DNA from: Anaerolinea sp.
GTDB taxonomy: Bacteria; Chloroflexota; Limnocylindria; Limnocylindrales; CSP1-4
DNA length: 46,698 nucleotides
Assembly: GCA_013822395.1 (NCBI GenBank)
Contig: PNKK01000017.1
Span: 1 to 46,698, forward strand
Direction of reading: 5' to 3'
Of this stretch, positions 38,543-46,698 are shown piece after piece. The notes beneath the pieces are model-generated. The model saw only the letters and a list, made by a program, of their open reading frames with translations, made no database searches and was not told the DNA's origin. Position 1 is the first letter of the stretch. Each line of letters begins with the position of its first letter. A program made the translations under genes and the position numbers.

Positions 38543-41344
38543 ATGGCCATCCCTACCTTCGGGCGCGATCTCCGGATCGCGCCACTCTCCGCCGCCGAGA
38601 TCCGGCGCCGCTTCGTCGAGTTCTTCGCCGAGCGCGGCCACACGGTCGTGCCCAGCGCCAGCCTGGTCCCGGGGGGCGACCAGACGCTCCTCTTCACGAA
38701 CTCCGGGATGGTCCAGTTCAAGGACGCCCTCACGGGCGCGGAGCAGCGCAGCTACAACCGGGCGGTCGACTACCAGCGCTGCCTGCGGGTCGCCGGCAAG
38801 CACAACGACTTCGAGGAGGTCGGCCGGACACCCCGGCACCACACGCTGTTCGAGATGCTCGGCAACTTCAGCTTCGGGGACTACTTCAAGCGCGAGGCCA
38901 TCCGCTACGCGTGGGACTTCCTGACCGGCGACCTCGGGATCCCAGGGGATCGGCTCGCCGCGACCGTCTACTCGACCGACGACGACGCCTATGCCGTCTG
39001 GCGCGATGAGATCGGCCTGCCGCCTGAGCGGATCGCCCGGTGGGGCGACTTCCCGACCGGCGACGAGAAGAACTGGTGGCGGATGGCGGACATCGGACCG
39101 TGCGGCCCGTGCTCCGAGATCCACTTCGATCGAGGGGCCGAGTTCAGCGAGGGCGACTTCTGCATCCCGGACCATTCCGAGCACTGCCCGCGCTGGCTCG
39201 AGATCTGGAACCTCGTCTTCATGCAGTACGAGCTCCACCCGGATCGGTCGCTCACGCCGCTGCCGGCGCCGGGGGTCGACACCGGGATGGGCCTCGAGCG
39301 CCTGGCGAGCGTCATCCAGCAGGTACCCTCGAACTACGACACGGACCTCTTCACCCCGATCCACGCCCGGCTCCGGGAGCTCCTTGGCCACGACCCCGAC
39401 GACTTCGAGGCCGAGCGCTTCAGCTACCAGGTCATCGCCGACCATTCGCGCGCGGCCGCGTTCCTCATCGGCGACGGCGTCCTGCCGGCCAACGAGGGGC
39501 GCGGCTACGTTCTTCGCCGGATCCTGCGGCGCGCCGTTCGGCACGGCCGGCTCCTCGGGCGGAGGGAGCCGTTCATGACCGAGACGGCAACGGTCGTCAT
39601 CGACTCGATGGCCGAGGCCTACCCGCACCTCGAGGAGCGGCGGTCCGAGATCCTCGGCGCGATCGCCCGTGAGGAGGCGCAGTTCGTGCGGACGCTCCAG
39701 GCGGGCATGGACATCCTCGCGGAGGCGCTCATCCCGCTGACCTCGAACGAGCGGATGATCGGGCGGCGCCCCGAGGACCTCGATGCCGACGTCCCGACCG
39801 TCCCGGGGGCGGTCGCCTTCAAGCTGCATGACACCTTCGGCTTCCCAATCGACCTGACGATCGAGCTCGCCGCCGAGCACGGCGTCGGTGTGGATCGGGA
39901 GGGGTTCGACCGGGCGCTCGCCGAGCAGCGGGATCGATCGCGGTCCGGCAGGAAGGCCGAGCTCGCCCGCCACGCCGAGCTCCAGTCGCTCTACCAGGCG
40001 ATCCAGGGCCGAGCCGGCGACACCGCCTTCCTCGGCTACGAGACGACCCTCGTCCAGGACGCCCGTGTCATCGCGATCCTGCGCGATGGGATCGAGTACG
40101 AGACGCTCGAGGCGAAGGGCGACGAAGAGCTCCGGACCGAGGCTGCTGCGGCGGCCGAGGTCATCCTCGATCGGACGCCGTTCTACGCCGAGGGCGGTGG
40201 CCAGGTCGGCGACCGCGGGCTCCTCCGGGGAACGGACGGCGAGGTGATCTTCGAGGTCGAGGACACACAGAAGCCGGCGGGTGGACTGGTCGTCCATCGC
40301 GGCATCCTGCGCGGGCGGCTCGCGGTCGGCGAGGTCGTCCGTGCCGAGGTGGACGCCGACCGCCGGGCCCACACGATGCGCAACCACACCGGGACGCACC
40401 TGCTCCACCGGGCGCTGCGGAACGTCGTCGGCGACCGCGCCCGCCAGGCGGGGTCGCTCGTGACGCCGGACTACCTCCGCTTCGACTATCCGTTCGACCG
40501 GGCGCTGACCGACGAGGAGCGCCGGGCGATCGAGGACGAGGTTCGGCGGATCATCCGCGAGGATCGGCCCGTCGCCATCGCCTTCCTGGGCATGCAGGCC
40601 GCGATCGATGCCGGCGCGGATGCCTTCTTCGACGAGAAGTACGGCGAGACGGTCCGCACGATCCGGGTCCAGGACTACAGCTTCGAGCTGTGTGGCGGGA
40701 CGCACTGCCGTGCGTCCGGGCAGATCGGCAGCTTCGTGATCACGTCCGAGAAGAGCATCGGATCGGGGATGCGCCGGATCGAGGCCCTCACCGGCGCCGG
40801 CGCCGACGCGTACCTGCGAGCCCGCTCCGAGGCGCTCGAAGCGGTGATGGCCACGGTCGGCGCCCAGACGGTCGAACAGGTTCCGGCCCGGCTCGCCGCC
40901 CTTCAGGACGAGCTCCGCGAGGCGAAGCGGCGCCTCAGGGCCGGTGGGGGCGCGGGGTCGGGCGTCCCGCGACCCGTCGACATCGCCGCGGCCGCCGTCG
41001 AGATCGTGCCCGGCGTCCGGCTCGCGGCCCTCGCCGCGGCGTTCGAGTCGATGGACGCGCTGAAGCGCGTCGCGAAGGACGTCAGCGGCGTTTTGGGAAG
41101 CGGCATCGTCGCCCTCGGCCTGGACGCCGAGGAACCCCAGGTGTTCGTCACCGTGTCGCCCGATGTCGTGGCCCGCGGCATCGAGGCCGGCGACCTCGTC
41201 CGCGCGGCCATGCCGGCGATCGACGGCCGCGGCGGCGGCCGCCCCGAGATGGCCCAGGGCAGGGGCACGCGGCGCGAGGGCCTCACCGATGCGCTGGCCG
41301 CGGTCACGTCGGCTGTCGCCGAGGCCGCCGGCCCGGGCGGATGA
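38543..41344 (+). CDS. alaS: Alanyl-tRNA synthetase
   Basis: A 933-residue class II synthetase. In order: catalytic domain (FVEFFAERGHTVVPSASLVP, FTNSGMVQFKDALTG, RTPRHHTLFEMLGNFSFGDYF, and GMGLERL as motif 3), tRNA-binding helices, the editing domain with HTGTHLLH near 615 and the zinc/editing motif CGGTHCRA near 716, and the C-terminal DHHA1 oligomerisation domain ending GRGGGRPEMAQGRG. It charges tRNA-Ala and clears mis-charged Ser and Gly. ATG 38543 is placed by the start of homology and by the box eight bases upstream; the open frame continues to 37799 but only through the repeats. Confidence 0.97.
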   Translation: MAIPTFGRDLRIAPLSAAEIRRRFVEFFAERGHTVVPSASLVPGGDQTLLFTNSGMVQFKDALTGAEQRSYNRAVDYQRCLRVAGKHNDFEEVGRTPRHHTLFEMLGNFSFGDYFKREAIRYAWDFLTGDLGIPGDRLAATVYSTDDDAYAVWRDEIGLPPERIARWGDFPTGDEKNWWRMADIGPCGPCSEIHFDRGAEFSEGDFCIPDHSEHCPRWLEIWNLVFMQYELHPDRSLTPLPAPGVDTGMGLERLASVIQQVPSNYDTDLFTPIHARLRELLGHDPDDFEAERFSYQVIADHSRAAAFLIGDGVLPANEGRGYVLRRILRRAVRHGRLLGRREPFMTETATVVIDSMAEAYPHLEERRSEILGAIAREEAQFVRTLQAGMDILAEALIPLTSNERMIGRRPEDLDADVPTVPGAVAFKLHDTFGFPIDLTIELAAEHGVGVDREGFDRALAEQRDRSRSGRKAELARHAELQSLYQAIQGRAGDTAFLGYETTLVQDARVIAILRDGIEYETLEAKGDEELRTEAAAAAEVILDRTPFYAEGGGQVGDRGLLRGTDGEVIFEVEDTQKPAGGLVVHRGILRGRLAVGEVVRAEVDADRRAHTMRNHTGTHLLHRALRNVVGDRARQAGSLVTPDYLRFDYPFDRALTDEERRAIEDEVRRIIREDRPVAIAFLGMQAAIDAGADAFFDEKYGETVRTIRVQDYSFELCGGTHCRASGQIGSFVITSEKSIGSGMRRIEALTGAGADAYLRARSEALEAVMATVGAQTVEQVPARLAALQDELREAKRRLRAGGGAGSGVPRPVDIAAAAVEIVPGVRLAALAAAFESMDALKRVAKDVSGVLGSGIVALGLDAEEPQVFVTVSPDVVARGIEAGDLVRAAMPAIDGRGGGRPEMAQGRGTRREGLTDALAAVTSAVAEAAGPGG

Positions 41345-41925
41345 TCACGCTCGGGCAGCTTGCCGGCTGGTCCGCGCTCATCGCCGCCGCGGCGACCGTG
41401 ATCGGCGCCGTGCTCCTCGGCCTGTTCTTCAGCCGCGGCCAGCCATGGGGCACCTGGAACGACATCGCGAGCGTTGTGCTCATGCTCGCCATGATCCCCG
41501 TCGCCCTCGTGGTCGGGACGATCCAGATGGAGCGGATGACGACGGTCGTGGTCGCCGTCGCGGCCGTCGGGATCGGGGGGATGCTCGCAGCGGCCGGCTT
41601 CCGGGCCGCGCTCGTCGCTCGGCTCCGGACGTCCGAGCAGCTCCTTAGGCCGACCCTCACCGCGGACGCCGTCGTCGGGATCTGGTACGTCCTCTCCGGG
41701 TTCCTCGGGCTGAGCGGTGATCTCCCGCAGCCGCTGGCATGGTGGATGATCGCCTCCGGGATCGGCTTCATCGCGATCGGATACGGGTTCGCGCTCGGCG
41801 GCCAGCGGCACCCGCTCGCGGCACTCGGCGGGGCCACGTTGCTGCTGTTCTCGACCGCGTTCCTCGCCTGGTTGGGCATCTACCTCGTCTCGGGGAATCT
41901 GGTGGTCCCGTCATGGAACGTGTGA
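41341..41925 (+). CDS. Six-helix membrane protein after alaS
   Basis: A 194-residue protein with about six hydrophobic segments (10-30, 43-60, 66-90, 108-125, 134-152 and 160-182). ATG 41341 overlaps the alaS stop in ATGA. No charged residues lie within the helices and no motif is recognised. Its end overlaps the PilM-like gene by 13 bases. Confidence 0.65.
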   Translation: MITLGQLAGWSALIAAAATVIGAVLLGLFFSRGQPWGTWNDIASVVLMLAMIPVALVVGTIQMERMTTVVVAVAAVGIGGMLAAAGFRAALVARLRTSEQLLRPTLTADAVVGIWYVLSGFLGLSGDLPQPLAWWMIASGIGFIAIGYGFALGGQRHPLAALGGATLLLFSTAFLAWLGIYLVSGNLVVPSWNV

Positions 41926-43196
41926 CCTCGATGGCCTTCCTGCGACGGATCTGGCAGCGTGACGGCCCCGACGATTCGCTCACCGCGTGCACGGCCCTCG
42001 ACATCGGAACCGAGTTCGCCAAGGCACTCGTGTTCGAGATCGACGACGCGGGCCGGGGGATCGTCCGCGGTGTCGGCCGGAAGCGCCAAGGGCTGTCCCA
42101 TATGCAATCCGGCACCGTCGCCGACATCTCGGCCGTCGTGGACAACTGCTCGGTCGCGCTCCAGGAGGCTGAGGAGATGGCCGGGTTCCGGCCAAGCCAG
42201 GTCGTCATCGGGATCGCCGGCGAGCTCGTCAAGGGCTTCACGACCGCCCACTCGCAGGAACGGACGCGGCCCGACGTGCAGATCACGGAGGCGGAGCTCC
42301 AGAAGTTGATCGAGGGTGTCCAGCGCGAGGCGCTCCGCGAGGCCGAGCGGTCGATCACCTGGGAGACCGGACTCTCGAACGTCGATGTCCGGCTCGTCCA
42401 CGCCGCGGTGGTCGGGGCCTGGATCGACGGCTATGCGGTGACGAACCCGATCGGGTTCCAGGGTCGCCACGTGAAGATTGCGATCTTCGACGCGTTCGCG
42501 CCGCTCGTCCACCTCGGAGCCCTTCAGAGCGTCGCCGCGAAGCTGGACCTCGAGCTCGTCGAGGTCGTGGCCGAGCCGTATGCGGTCGCGCGCGTGCTCA
42601 ACAGCGACCGGGTCCGCCAGGGCGGGGCGCTGTTCATCGACGTCGGCGGTGGGACGACCGACGTCGCGCTCGTGCGGCAGGGTGGGATCGAGGGGACGCG
42701 GATGTTCGCCCTGGGTGGGCGCGCGTTCACGAAGTCGATCGCCGACCGCCTGGAGCTCCCGTTCCCGCGGGCCGAGGCGCTCAAGGTGGATTACGCGCGC
42801 GGCATTGCCGGGGAGCGCGCGGCCGACGTCCGGGCCATCGTCGCCGACGACGTGGCGGTCTGGGCGGCGGGGGTCGAGCTCGTGATGGAGGAGCTCGCCG
42901 CCGGCGACCAGCTCCCCGGCCGGATCTATCTATGTGGCGGCGGCTCGCACCTGCCAGAGGTTCGCGAGGCCCTTGCCGACCAGTGGTTTGCGCGGCGCCT
43001 CCCGTTCTCGCGACCGCCCGAGGTGTCGATGATGATGCCGGAGCAGATCGAGACGGTCGTCGACGAGACGAAGCTTCTCGTCGATCAGCAGGATGTGACG
43101 CCGATGGGGCTGGCCTATCAGGCCATCGAGCTCGGCACGGCCTCGGGCCTCCTCGATGCGGCGCTCCGTCGCGTCGTCAAGCAGATGCGGATCTGA
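41913..43196 (+). CDS. PilM/FtsA-like actin-fold ATPase
   Basis: A 427-residue protein of the actin/Hsp70 ATPase superfamily: phosphate-1 loop TALDIGTEFAKALVFEI, phosphate-2 loop ALFIDVGGGTTDVALV and adenosine motif IYLCGGGSHLPEVREAL. A shallow insert (LVKGFTTAHSQERTRPDVQITEAELQ) matches the 1C-domain place in FtsA and PilM. No amphipathic membrane helix of FtsA is obvious at the C-terminus. ATG 41913 overlaps the previous gene; ATG 41931 is an alternative. It is directly followed by a baseplate-J-like membrane protein instead of the pilN/pilO genes usual for PilM, so the partner may be that protein. Confidence 0.75.
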   Translation: MERVTSMAFLRRIWQRDGPDDSLTACTALDIGTEFAKALVFEIDDAGRGIVRGVGRKRQGLSHMQSGTVADISAVVDNCSVALQEAEEMAGFRPSQVVIGIAGELVKGFTTAHSQERTRPDVQITEAELQKLIEGVQREALREAERSITWETGLSNVDVRLVHAAVVGAWIDGYAVTNPIGFQGRHVKIAIFDAFAPLVHLGALQSVAAKLDLELVEVVAEPYAVARVLNSDRVRQGGALFIDVGGGTTDVALVRQGGIEGTRMFALGGRAFTKSIADRLELPFPRAEALKVDYARGIAGERAADVRAIVADDVAVWAAGVELVMEELAAGDQLPGRIYLCGGGSHLPEVREALADQWFARRLPFSRPPEVSMMMPEQIETVVDETKLLVDQQDVTPMGLAYQAIELGTASGLLDAALRRVVKQMRI

Positions 43197-43198
43197 CA

Positions 43199-44815
43199 GT
43201 GGCTGCCATCGTCTACCTCGACGTCGACGACGAGATCACCTCGGCGGCCGCCCGGATCCGGACGCTCGCGGACGAGCGGATCGCGCTCGTCCTGCCGCTC
43301 GGGTCACGACTCGCGACGTCGCGGATCAACTTCAGGCTCCTCGCCCGAGAGGCCGAGGCGCGCGGGAAGCGGATCGAGATCGTGACGAACGACGCCTCGG
43401 CGCGCGCCCTCGCCGCGTCGGCGGGCCTGCCGACCCACCTGTCCGTTGCCGCGTTCGAAGGGGGCCCGGCGGCACCGGGTGCGGCGAGAGAGGCCGATGG
43501 CTCCGATCCGGGCTCGGCTGCGCGGACGCCGCCGGCCGGAAGCGATAGCCCGACGATCGCGATGCCGGCGATCCAGCGGCCGGCCGAGCGAGCCGCCCCG
43601 GTGCCGCAGGTTGGCCGCAGGCCCCAGCGCCCTCGCGGACCGATCGTCGCCGCGGCCCTCCTGCTTGTTGCCCTCGTCGGGGTGGGTAGCACGGCGGCGT
43701 TCCTGTTCCTGCCGAGTGCGGAGATCGTCCTGGTCCCCGCGACCGAGACGATCGGCCCGCTTGAGCTCAACGTGACCGCGCAGGCGAGCCTCACGCGGCC
43801 TGACCCGGTGAATCTCCTCGTGCCGGCAACGCGGTTCACGTTCGACGTCGAGGCCTCTGAGACGTTCCCGGCGACCGGCGTGAAGGTCACGGAGACCGCG
43901 GCGACCGGCGAGGTGACGTTCTCGAGCCTGAACACCGGCGCCACGAACACGATTCCGTCCGGCTCGATCGTGAAGACGGAGTCCGGGATCGAGTTCCGGA
44001 CGGCGGCCCAGGTCGAGCTGCCGCCCGCCCAGATCGGGATCGTCAACAACGAGTTCGTGGTCATCCCGTCCACGAGGAAGGTCGGGATCGAGGCGGTGTC
44101 GCCGGGCGAGTCCGGCAATGTCGCGGCGAACACAATCGTCGTGGTTCCGGAAGGCGAGAACCCGCTCCGGACGATCGTGAAGAACGAGGCGCCCACGTCA
44201 GGAGGCGTGCGGACGGAGACCCCGCAGGTCCAACAGGCGGACGTGGACGCGGCACGCCGGGCGCTCGATGCGGCGCTCGCGACCGCGTTCGACAAGCAGA
44301 TCGCGGGCGCGACCGGGATCCCGGCGCGGACAACGCTCTTTCCCGAGACGAAGTCGCTCGGGCCGTCCGCGCCGAGCGTGGACCCGGCGACCCTCGTCGG
44401 AACGGAGGTGGCCGAGTTCGAGCTCCGCCTCACCGCCCAGGGGGCCGTCCTCGGCGTCGACCCCGGACCGGTTGAGACGCTCGCGGACGCCCGCATCAGG
44501 ACGAAGGTCGACGACGGCTTCCGCCTCTTGGAGGATTCGATCTCGATCGCGTTGGGCAAGCCGATCGTGGCCGGCTCCGTGATCACGTTCCCGGTGACGG
44601 TCAGCGCGGCGGAGATCCGTGAGGTGGACGCGGGCGCGCTTCTTGCCAGGGTCCGTGGCCTGGGTCTTCCGCAGGCCCGGACCGTCCTGGGCGCCTACGG
44701 CGAGGTCCGGATTGCCGTCTGGCCGGACTGGGTCACGACGGTCCCCACGACCGAGGGCCGGGTCACGCTCACGGTGCGGGAACCGGCGGTGCCGGCGGGG
44801 AGTCCTGCGCCATGA
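43199..44815 (+). CDS. Baseplate-J-like membrane protein
   Basis: A 538-residue protein from GTG 43199. Residues 1-85 form a small alpha/beta domain (AIVYLDVDDEITSAAARIRTL, LVLPLGSRLATSRINFRLLAREA, IEIVTND). A Pro/Ala-rich linker and one transmembrane helix (about 150-172) follow. The rest is a beta-rich extracytoplasmic region of about 360 residues with the LPATRFTFDVEASETFPATG-like and GEVTFSSLNTGATNTIPSG segments resembling the baseplate J/gp47-like family of Chloroflexota and candidate-phylum genomes. No other phage gene is near, so it is not likely a prophage part. Coupled to the PilM-like gene (three-base gap) and ruvX (ATGA). Confidence 0.7.
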   Translation: MAAIVYLDVDDEITSAAARIRTLADERIALVLPLGSRLATSRINFRLLAREAEARGKRIEIVTNDASARALAASAGLPTHLSVAAFEGGPAAPGAAREADGSDPGSAARTPPAGSDSPTIAMPAIQRPAERAAPVPQVGRRPQRPRGPIVAAALLLVALVGVGSTAAFLFLPSAEIVLVPATETIGPLELNVTAQASLTRPDPVNLLVPATRFTFDVEASETFPATGVKVTETAATGEVTFSSLNTGATNTIPSGSIVKTESGIEFRTAAQVELPPAQIGIVNNEFVVIPSTRKVGIEAVSPGESGNVAANTIVVVPEGENPLRTIVKNEAPTSGGVRTETPQVQQADVDAARRALDAALATAFDKQIAGATGIPARTTLFPETKSLGPSAPSVDPATLVGTEVAEFELRLTAQGAVLGVDPGPVETLADARIRTKVDDGFRLLEDSISIALGKPIVAGSVITFPVTVSAAEIREVDAGALLARVRGLGLPQARTVLGAYGEVRIAVWPDWVTTVPTTEGRVTLTVREPAVPAGSPAP

Positions 44816-45312
44816 CGCGGCTTCTCGGCGTCGATCTCGGCGAGCGCCGGATCGGCCTCGCGATCGCGGAACCGGGTCGGGAGCCCGCACAGCCCCTCGC
44901 GACGATCCGGCGGGGCCGGTCTGTGGCCGTCGATGCCGAGCGGCTGGCGACGGTCGTCCGCGAGCAGCGGATCGACGAGCTGGTCGTGGGCCTGCCGCTC
45001 GAGGCCGGCGGGGCAGAGGGGACGATGTCCCGTGCTGTCCGCGCCTGGGTCGCCGCGATCGGCGAGGCGCTCGCGCTCCCGATCTCCTTCCGGGACGAGC
45101 GCCTCTCCAGCCACCTGGCGGAGACGCGGTTGGGGCCGCCGTCGCGTGGCCGCTCCGGAGGTCCGCCGACCCCGACACAGCGCGAGGCGTATCGTGCCCG
45201 CGTGGACCGGGAAGCCGCGGCGATCATCCTCCACGACGAGCTCGAGGCCCGGGCCATGGCCGGGACGCAGCCGGCCGGCGAGGCTCCGGCCGGTCCGGTG
45301 GGCGGCCGATGA
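44812..45312 (+). CDS. ruvX: Holliday junction resolvase-like protein RuvX (YqgF)
   Basis: A 166-residue RNase-H-fold protein with LLGVDLGERRIGLA at 4-17 (first acidic Asp), VVGLPLEAGGAEGTMSRAVRAW, the FRDERLSSHLAET acidic loop, and VDREAAAIILHDEL (last Asp). Members process pre-16S rRNA ends or resolve junctions. The insert GPPSRGRSGGPPTPTQREAYRA is longer than usual. ATG 44812 overlaps the previous stop and its own stop overlaps mltG. The alaS-ruvX-mltG order is conserved in many bacteria. Confidence 0.92.
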   Translation: MTRLLGVDLGERRIGLAIAEPGREPAQPLATIRRGRSVAVDAERLATVVREQRIDELVVGLPLEAGGAEGTMSRAVRAWVAAIGEALALPISFRDERLSSHLAETRLGPPSRGRSGGPPTPTQREAYRARVDREAAAIILHDELEARAMAGTQPAGEAPAGPVGGR

Positions 45313-46697
45313 GCATCCGCAGCGACGGCCGACCGCGTGATGGGGCCCGGCGGCTGAAGCCCGGTGGCTACGAGGGCGCCGAGATGCCCACGTGGCGCGC
45401 GACGGACGGTCGCGGCGGACCGCCGCCGGGCCGGCGACCGGTTGGCGATCCCCGGCACCGGGGCGGTCTCCCGGGAATTGTCCGGTTCCTCCTCTTCACG
45501 GGCATCCTCGCGGTCGTCGTGGTGGTCGCGGCGCTGACCGCGCTCCGGCCGATCGTCCGGGCGGCGATCGTCGGCTGGGCCTGGGACAACCCGAGCTCGC
45601 TCCGCGTCTCCTTCGTCGCCGACTTCATCCGTGAGGACCTTGGCCCCGTGCTGACGCAACCCGCGGGCACGGACCCGACCGAGGCCGTCTTCGAGGTCCT
45701 TCCCGGCGACACGCCGCAGGCGCTCGCACCTCGACTCGCGGAGACCGGGTTCGTCAGGTCCCAGCGGGCGTTCCTGTTCACCGCGATCCAGGAGGGCCTT
45801 GCCTCGAATCTTCAAGCGGGGTCCTTCATTCTCCGCCGGGACATGACCCCGGCCCAGGTCGTCGAGTCGCTCGTCGACGCTCGCGTCGTCGTCACCACGG
45901 TCGACGTGACGTTCCGCGAGGGCCTCCGGCTCGAGCAGATCGCGGCGAAGCTCCAGACGGTCCAATCGGGGGTGGATGCGAAGGCGTTCTACGACCTCGC
46001 CTCGAAGCCCACCCCGGAGCTCCTCGCCGACTACCCGTGGCTGCCGTTGCCCGAGGGTGCGAGCCTGGAGGGCTTCCTCTACCCGGCGACGTACAGCCTC
46101 ATCACCTCCGCCAACGGAGGGCCGTTCGAGGTCACGACCGCCGAGGGCCTCGTCCGGATGATGCTGGACGCGTTCTACGCCGCCGTCGGTGACGCGCGGC
46201 TGAACGTCCCGGAGAGCCGTGGGCTGACCTTCTACCAGATCCTGGCGCTCGCCTCGATCGTCGAGCGCGAAGCGGTCCTCGACGAGGATCGCCCGCTGAT
46301 CGCCGGTGTCTACCAGAACCGGCTCGACGGCAAGGGCGCCACGAAGACGATCCTCAACGCCGACCCGACGGTGCTCTACGCGGTCGACACGATGAAGCTG
46401 CGCGCTCTGCCGTTCGCGGAATGGGTGAGCTACTTCTTCTGGAGCGTGCCGGAGGGCGGCCTCGGCAACGTGCAGGTCAGCGAGGATCTCCGCGGCTACC
46501 AGACCTATCAGAACCGTGGCCTGATGCCCGGCCCGATCTCTTCGCCCACGGTCGCGTCCATCGACGCGGCGCTCGAGCCGAACACGGCGACGGGATACCT
46601 GTACTTCCTCGCGATCCCGGATGGCAGTGGACAGCACGTCTTCGCCAAGACGCTCGCCGAGCACAACGCGAACAAGAAGAAGTACGGCTACCCGTGA
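45309..46697 (+). CDS. mltG: Endolytic murein transglycosylase MltG
   Basis: A 462-residue membrane-bound YceG-family enzyme that cuts nascent peptidoglycan strands. A 55-residue Gly/Pro/Arg-rich cytoplasmic leader precedes the transmembrane helix (about 57-80). Outside are the LysM-like segment (VFEVLPGDTPQALAPRLAETG) and the catalytic domain with GASLEGFLYPATY, the catalytic Glu319 in ALASIVEREAV, and NADPTVLYAV and the closing ISSPTVASIDAALEPN...TGYLYF. Complete: the TGA at 46695-46697 is one base before the window end. Confidence 0.95.
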   Translation: MSIRSDGRPRDGARRLKPGGYEGAEMPTWRATDGRGGPPPGRRPVGDPRHRGGLPGIVRFLLFTGILAVVVVVAALTALRPIVRAAIVGWAWDNPSSLRVSFVADFIREDLGPVLTQPAGTDPTEAVFEVLPGDTPQALAPRLAETGFVRSQRAFLFTAIQEGLASNLQAGSFILRRDMTPAQVVESLVDARVVVTTVDVTFREGLRLEQIAAKLQTVQSGVDAKAFYDLASKPTPELLADYPWLPLPEGASLEGFLYPATYSLITSANGGPFEVTTAEGLVRMMLDAFYAAVGDARLNVPESRGLTFYQILALASIVEREAVLDEDRPLIAGVYQNRLDGKGATKTILNADPTVLYAVDTMKLRALPFAEWVSYFFWSVPEGGLGNVQVSEDLRGYQTYQNRGLMPGPISSPTVASIDAALEPNTATGYLYFLAIPDGSGQHVFAKTLAEHNANKKKYGYP

Positions 46698-46698
46698 A

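Noticed and set aside
38528..40705. 725-codon minus-strand frame opposite alaS
   Set aside because: Shadow of alaS, whose motifs are unambiguous.
43199..44815. Prophage remnant based on the baseplate-J-like gene
   Set aside because: No other phage gene is near, and the gene is embedded in a conserved housekeeping run with stop/start overlaps.

Overview
The window is very GC-rich, uses strongly GC-ending codons, and packs genes in same-strand runs joined by 4-base ATGA or GTGA stop/start overlaps. Several genes lack a Shine-Dalgarno sequence and instead carry a TANNNT box 6 to 9 bases before the start codon, which points to leaderless mRNAs. Together with the gene content (two-ORF ISKra4-type element, iscS-mnmA-alaS-ruvX-mltG core run, aspS, typA) this fits an uncultivated soil or freshwater Chloroflexota such as a Limnocylindria-like lineage, or a neighbouring high-GC phylum. 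The assignment is inference. No rRNA, tRNA or CRISPR array was recognised.

Layout. 1 to 6.6 kb is an accessory region: a secreted protein broken by a frameshift in an 8-G run, a small membrane protein, a complete insertion sequence of the ISKra4 type with inverted repeats and a 9-bp target duplication, small hypothetical proteins, a lipoprotein, two tandem related mini membrane proteins and a vapBC toxin-antitoxin pair. aspS follows (6.6 to 8.5 kb).

8.5 to 27.3 kb is the most interesting part: two divergent operons around a GntR regulator. The minus-strand operon encodes GntR, a nitrilase-family carbamoylase, a fold-type II PLP enzyme, a fused XdhD-like molybdenum hydroxylase, an SsnA-like amidohydrolase and a compact YgfK-like iron-sulfur protein. 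The plus-strand operon encodes a complete ECF transporter (S, T and two ATPases), a hydantoinase, an M20 amidohydrolase, an N-acyl-D-amino-acid deacylase-like enzyme and a threonine-synthase-like PLP enzyme; a MobA/MocA-like nucleotidyltransferase lies just beyond it. This resembles the E. coli and clostridial xdhD/ssnA/ygfK/hyuA/ygeX/ygeY purine (urate) catabolism locus, but with a dedicated ECF importer, no carbamoyltransferase or carbamate kinase, no FAD subunit for XdhD, and a YgfK that lacks its internal GltD-like flavin module. I infer import and stepwise opening of a purine- or hydantoin-derived N-heterocycle to ammonia, CO2 and a small carbon acid.

27.4 to 34.7 kb holds an ACT-domain protein, typA/bipA, a membrane protein with a decayed paralogue behind it, a secreted beta-propeller-like protein and an ArsR/SRPBCC/VOC group with a truncated alpha/beta hydrolase between them. 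35.1 to 46.7 kb is a conserved housekeeping run: cysteine desulfurase, mnmA, two small membrane proteins, alaS (preceded by a repeat-rich, palindrome-studded spacer), a membrane protein, a PilM/FtsA-like ATPase, a baseplate-J-like membrane protein, ruvX and mltG.
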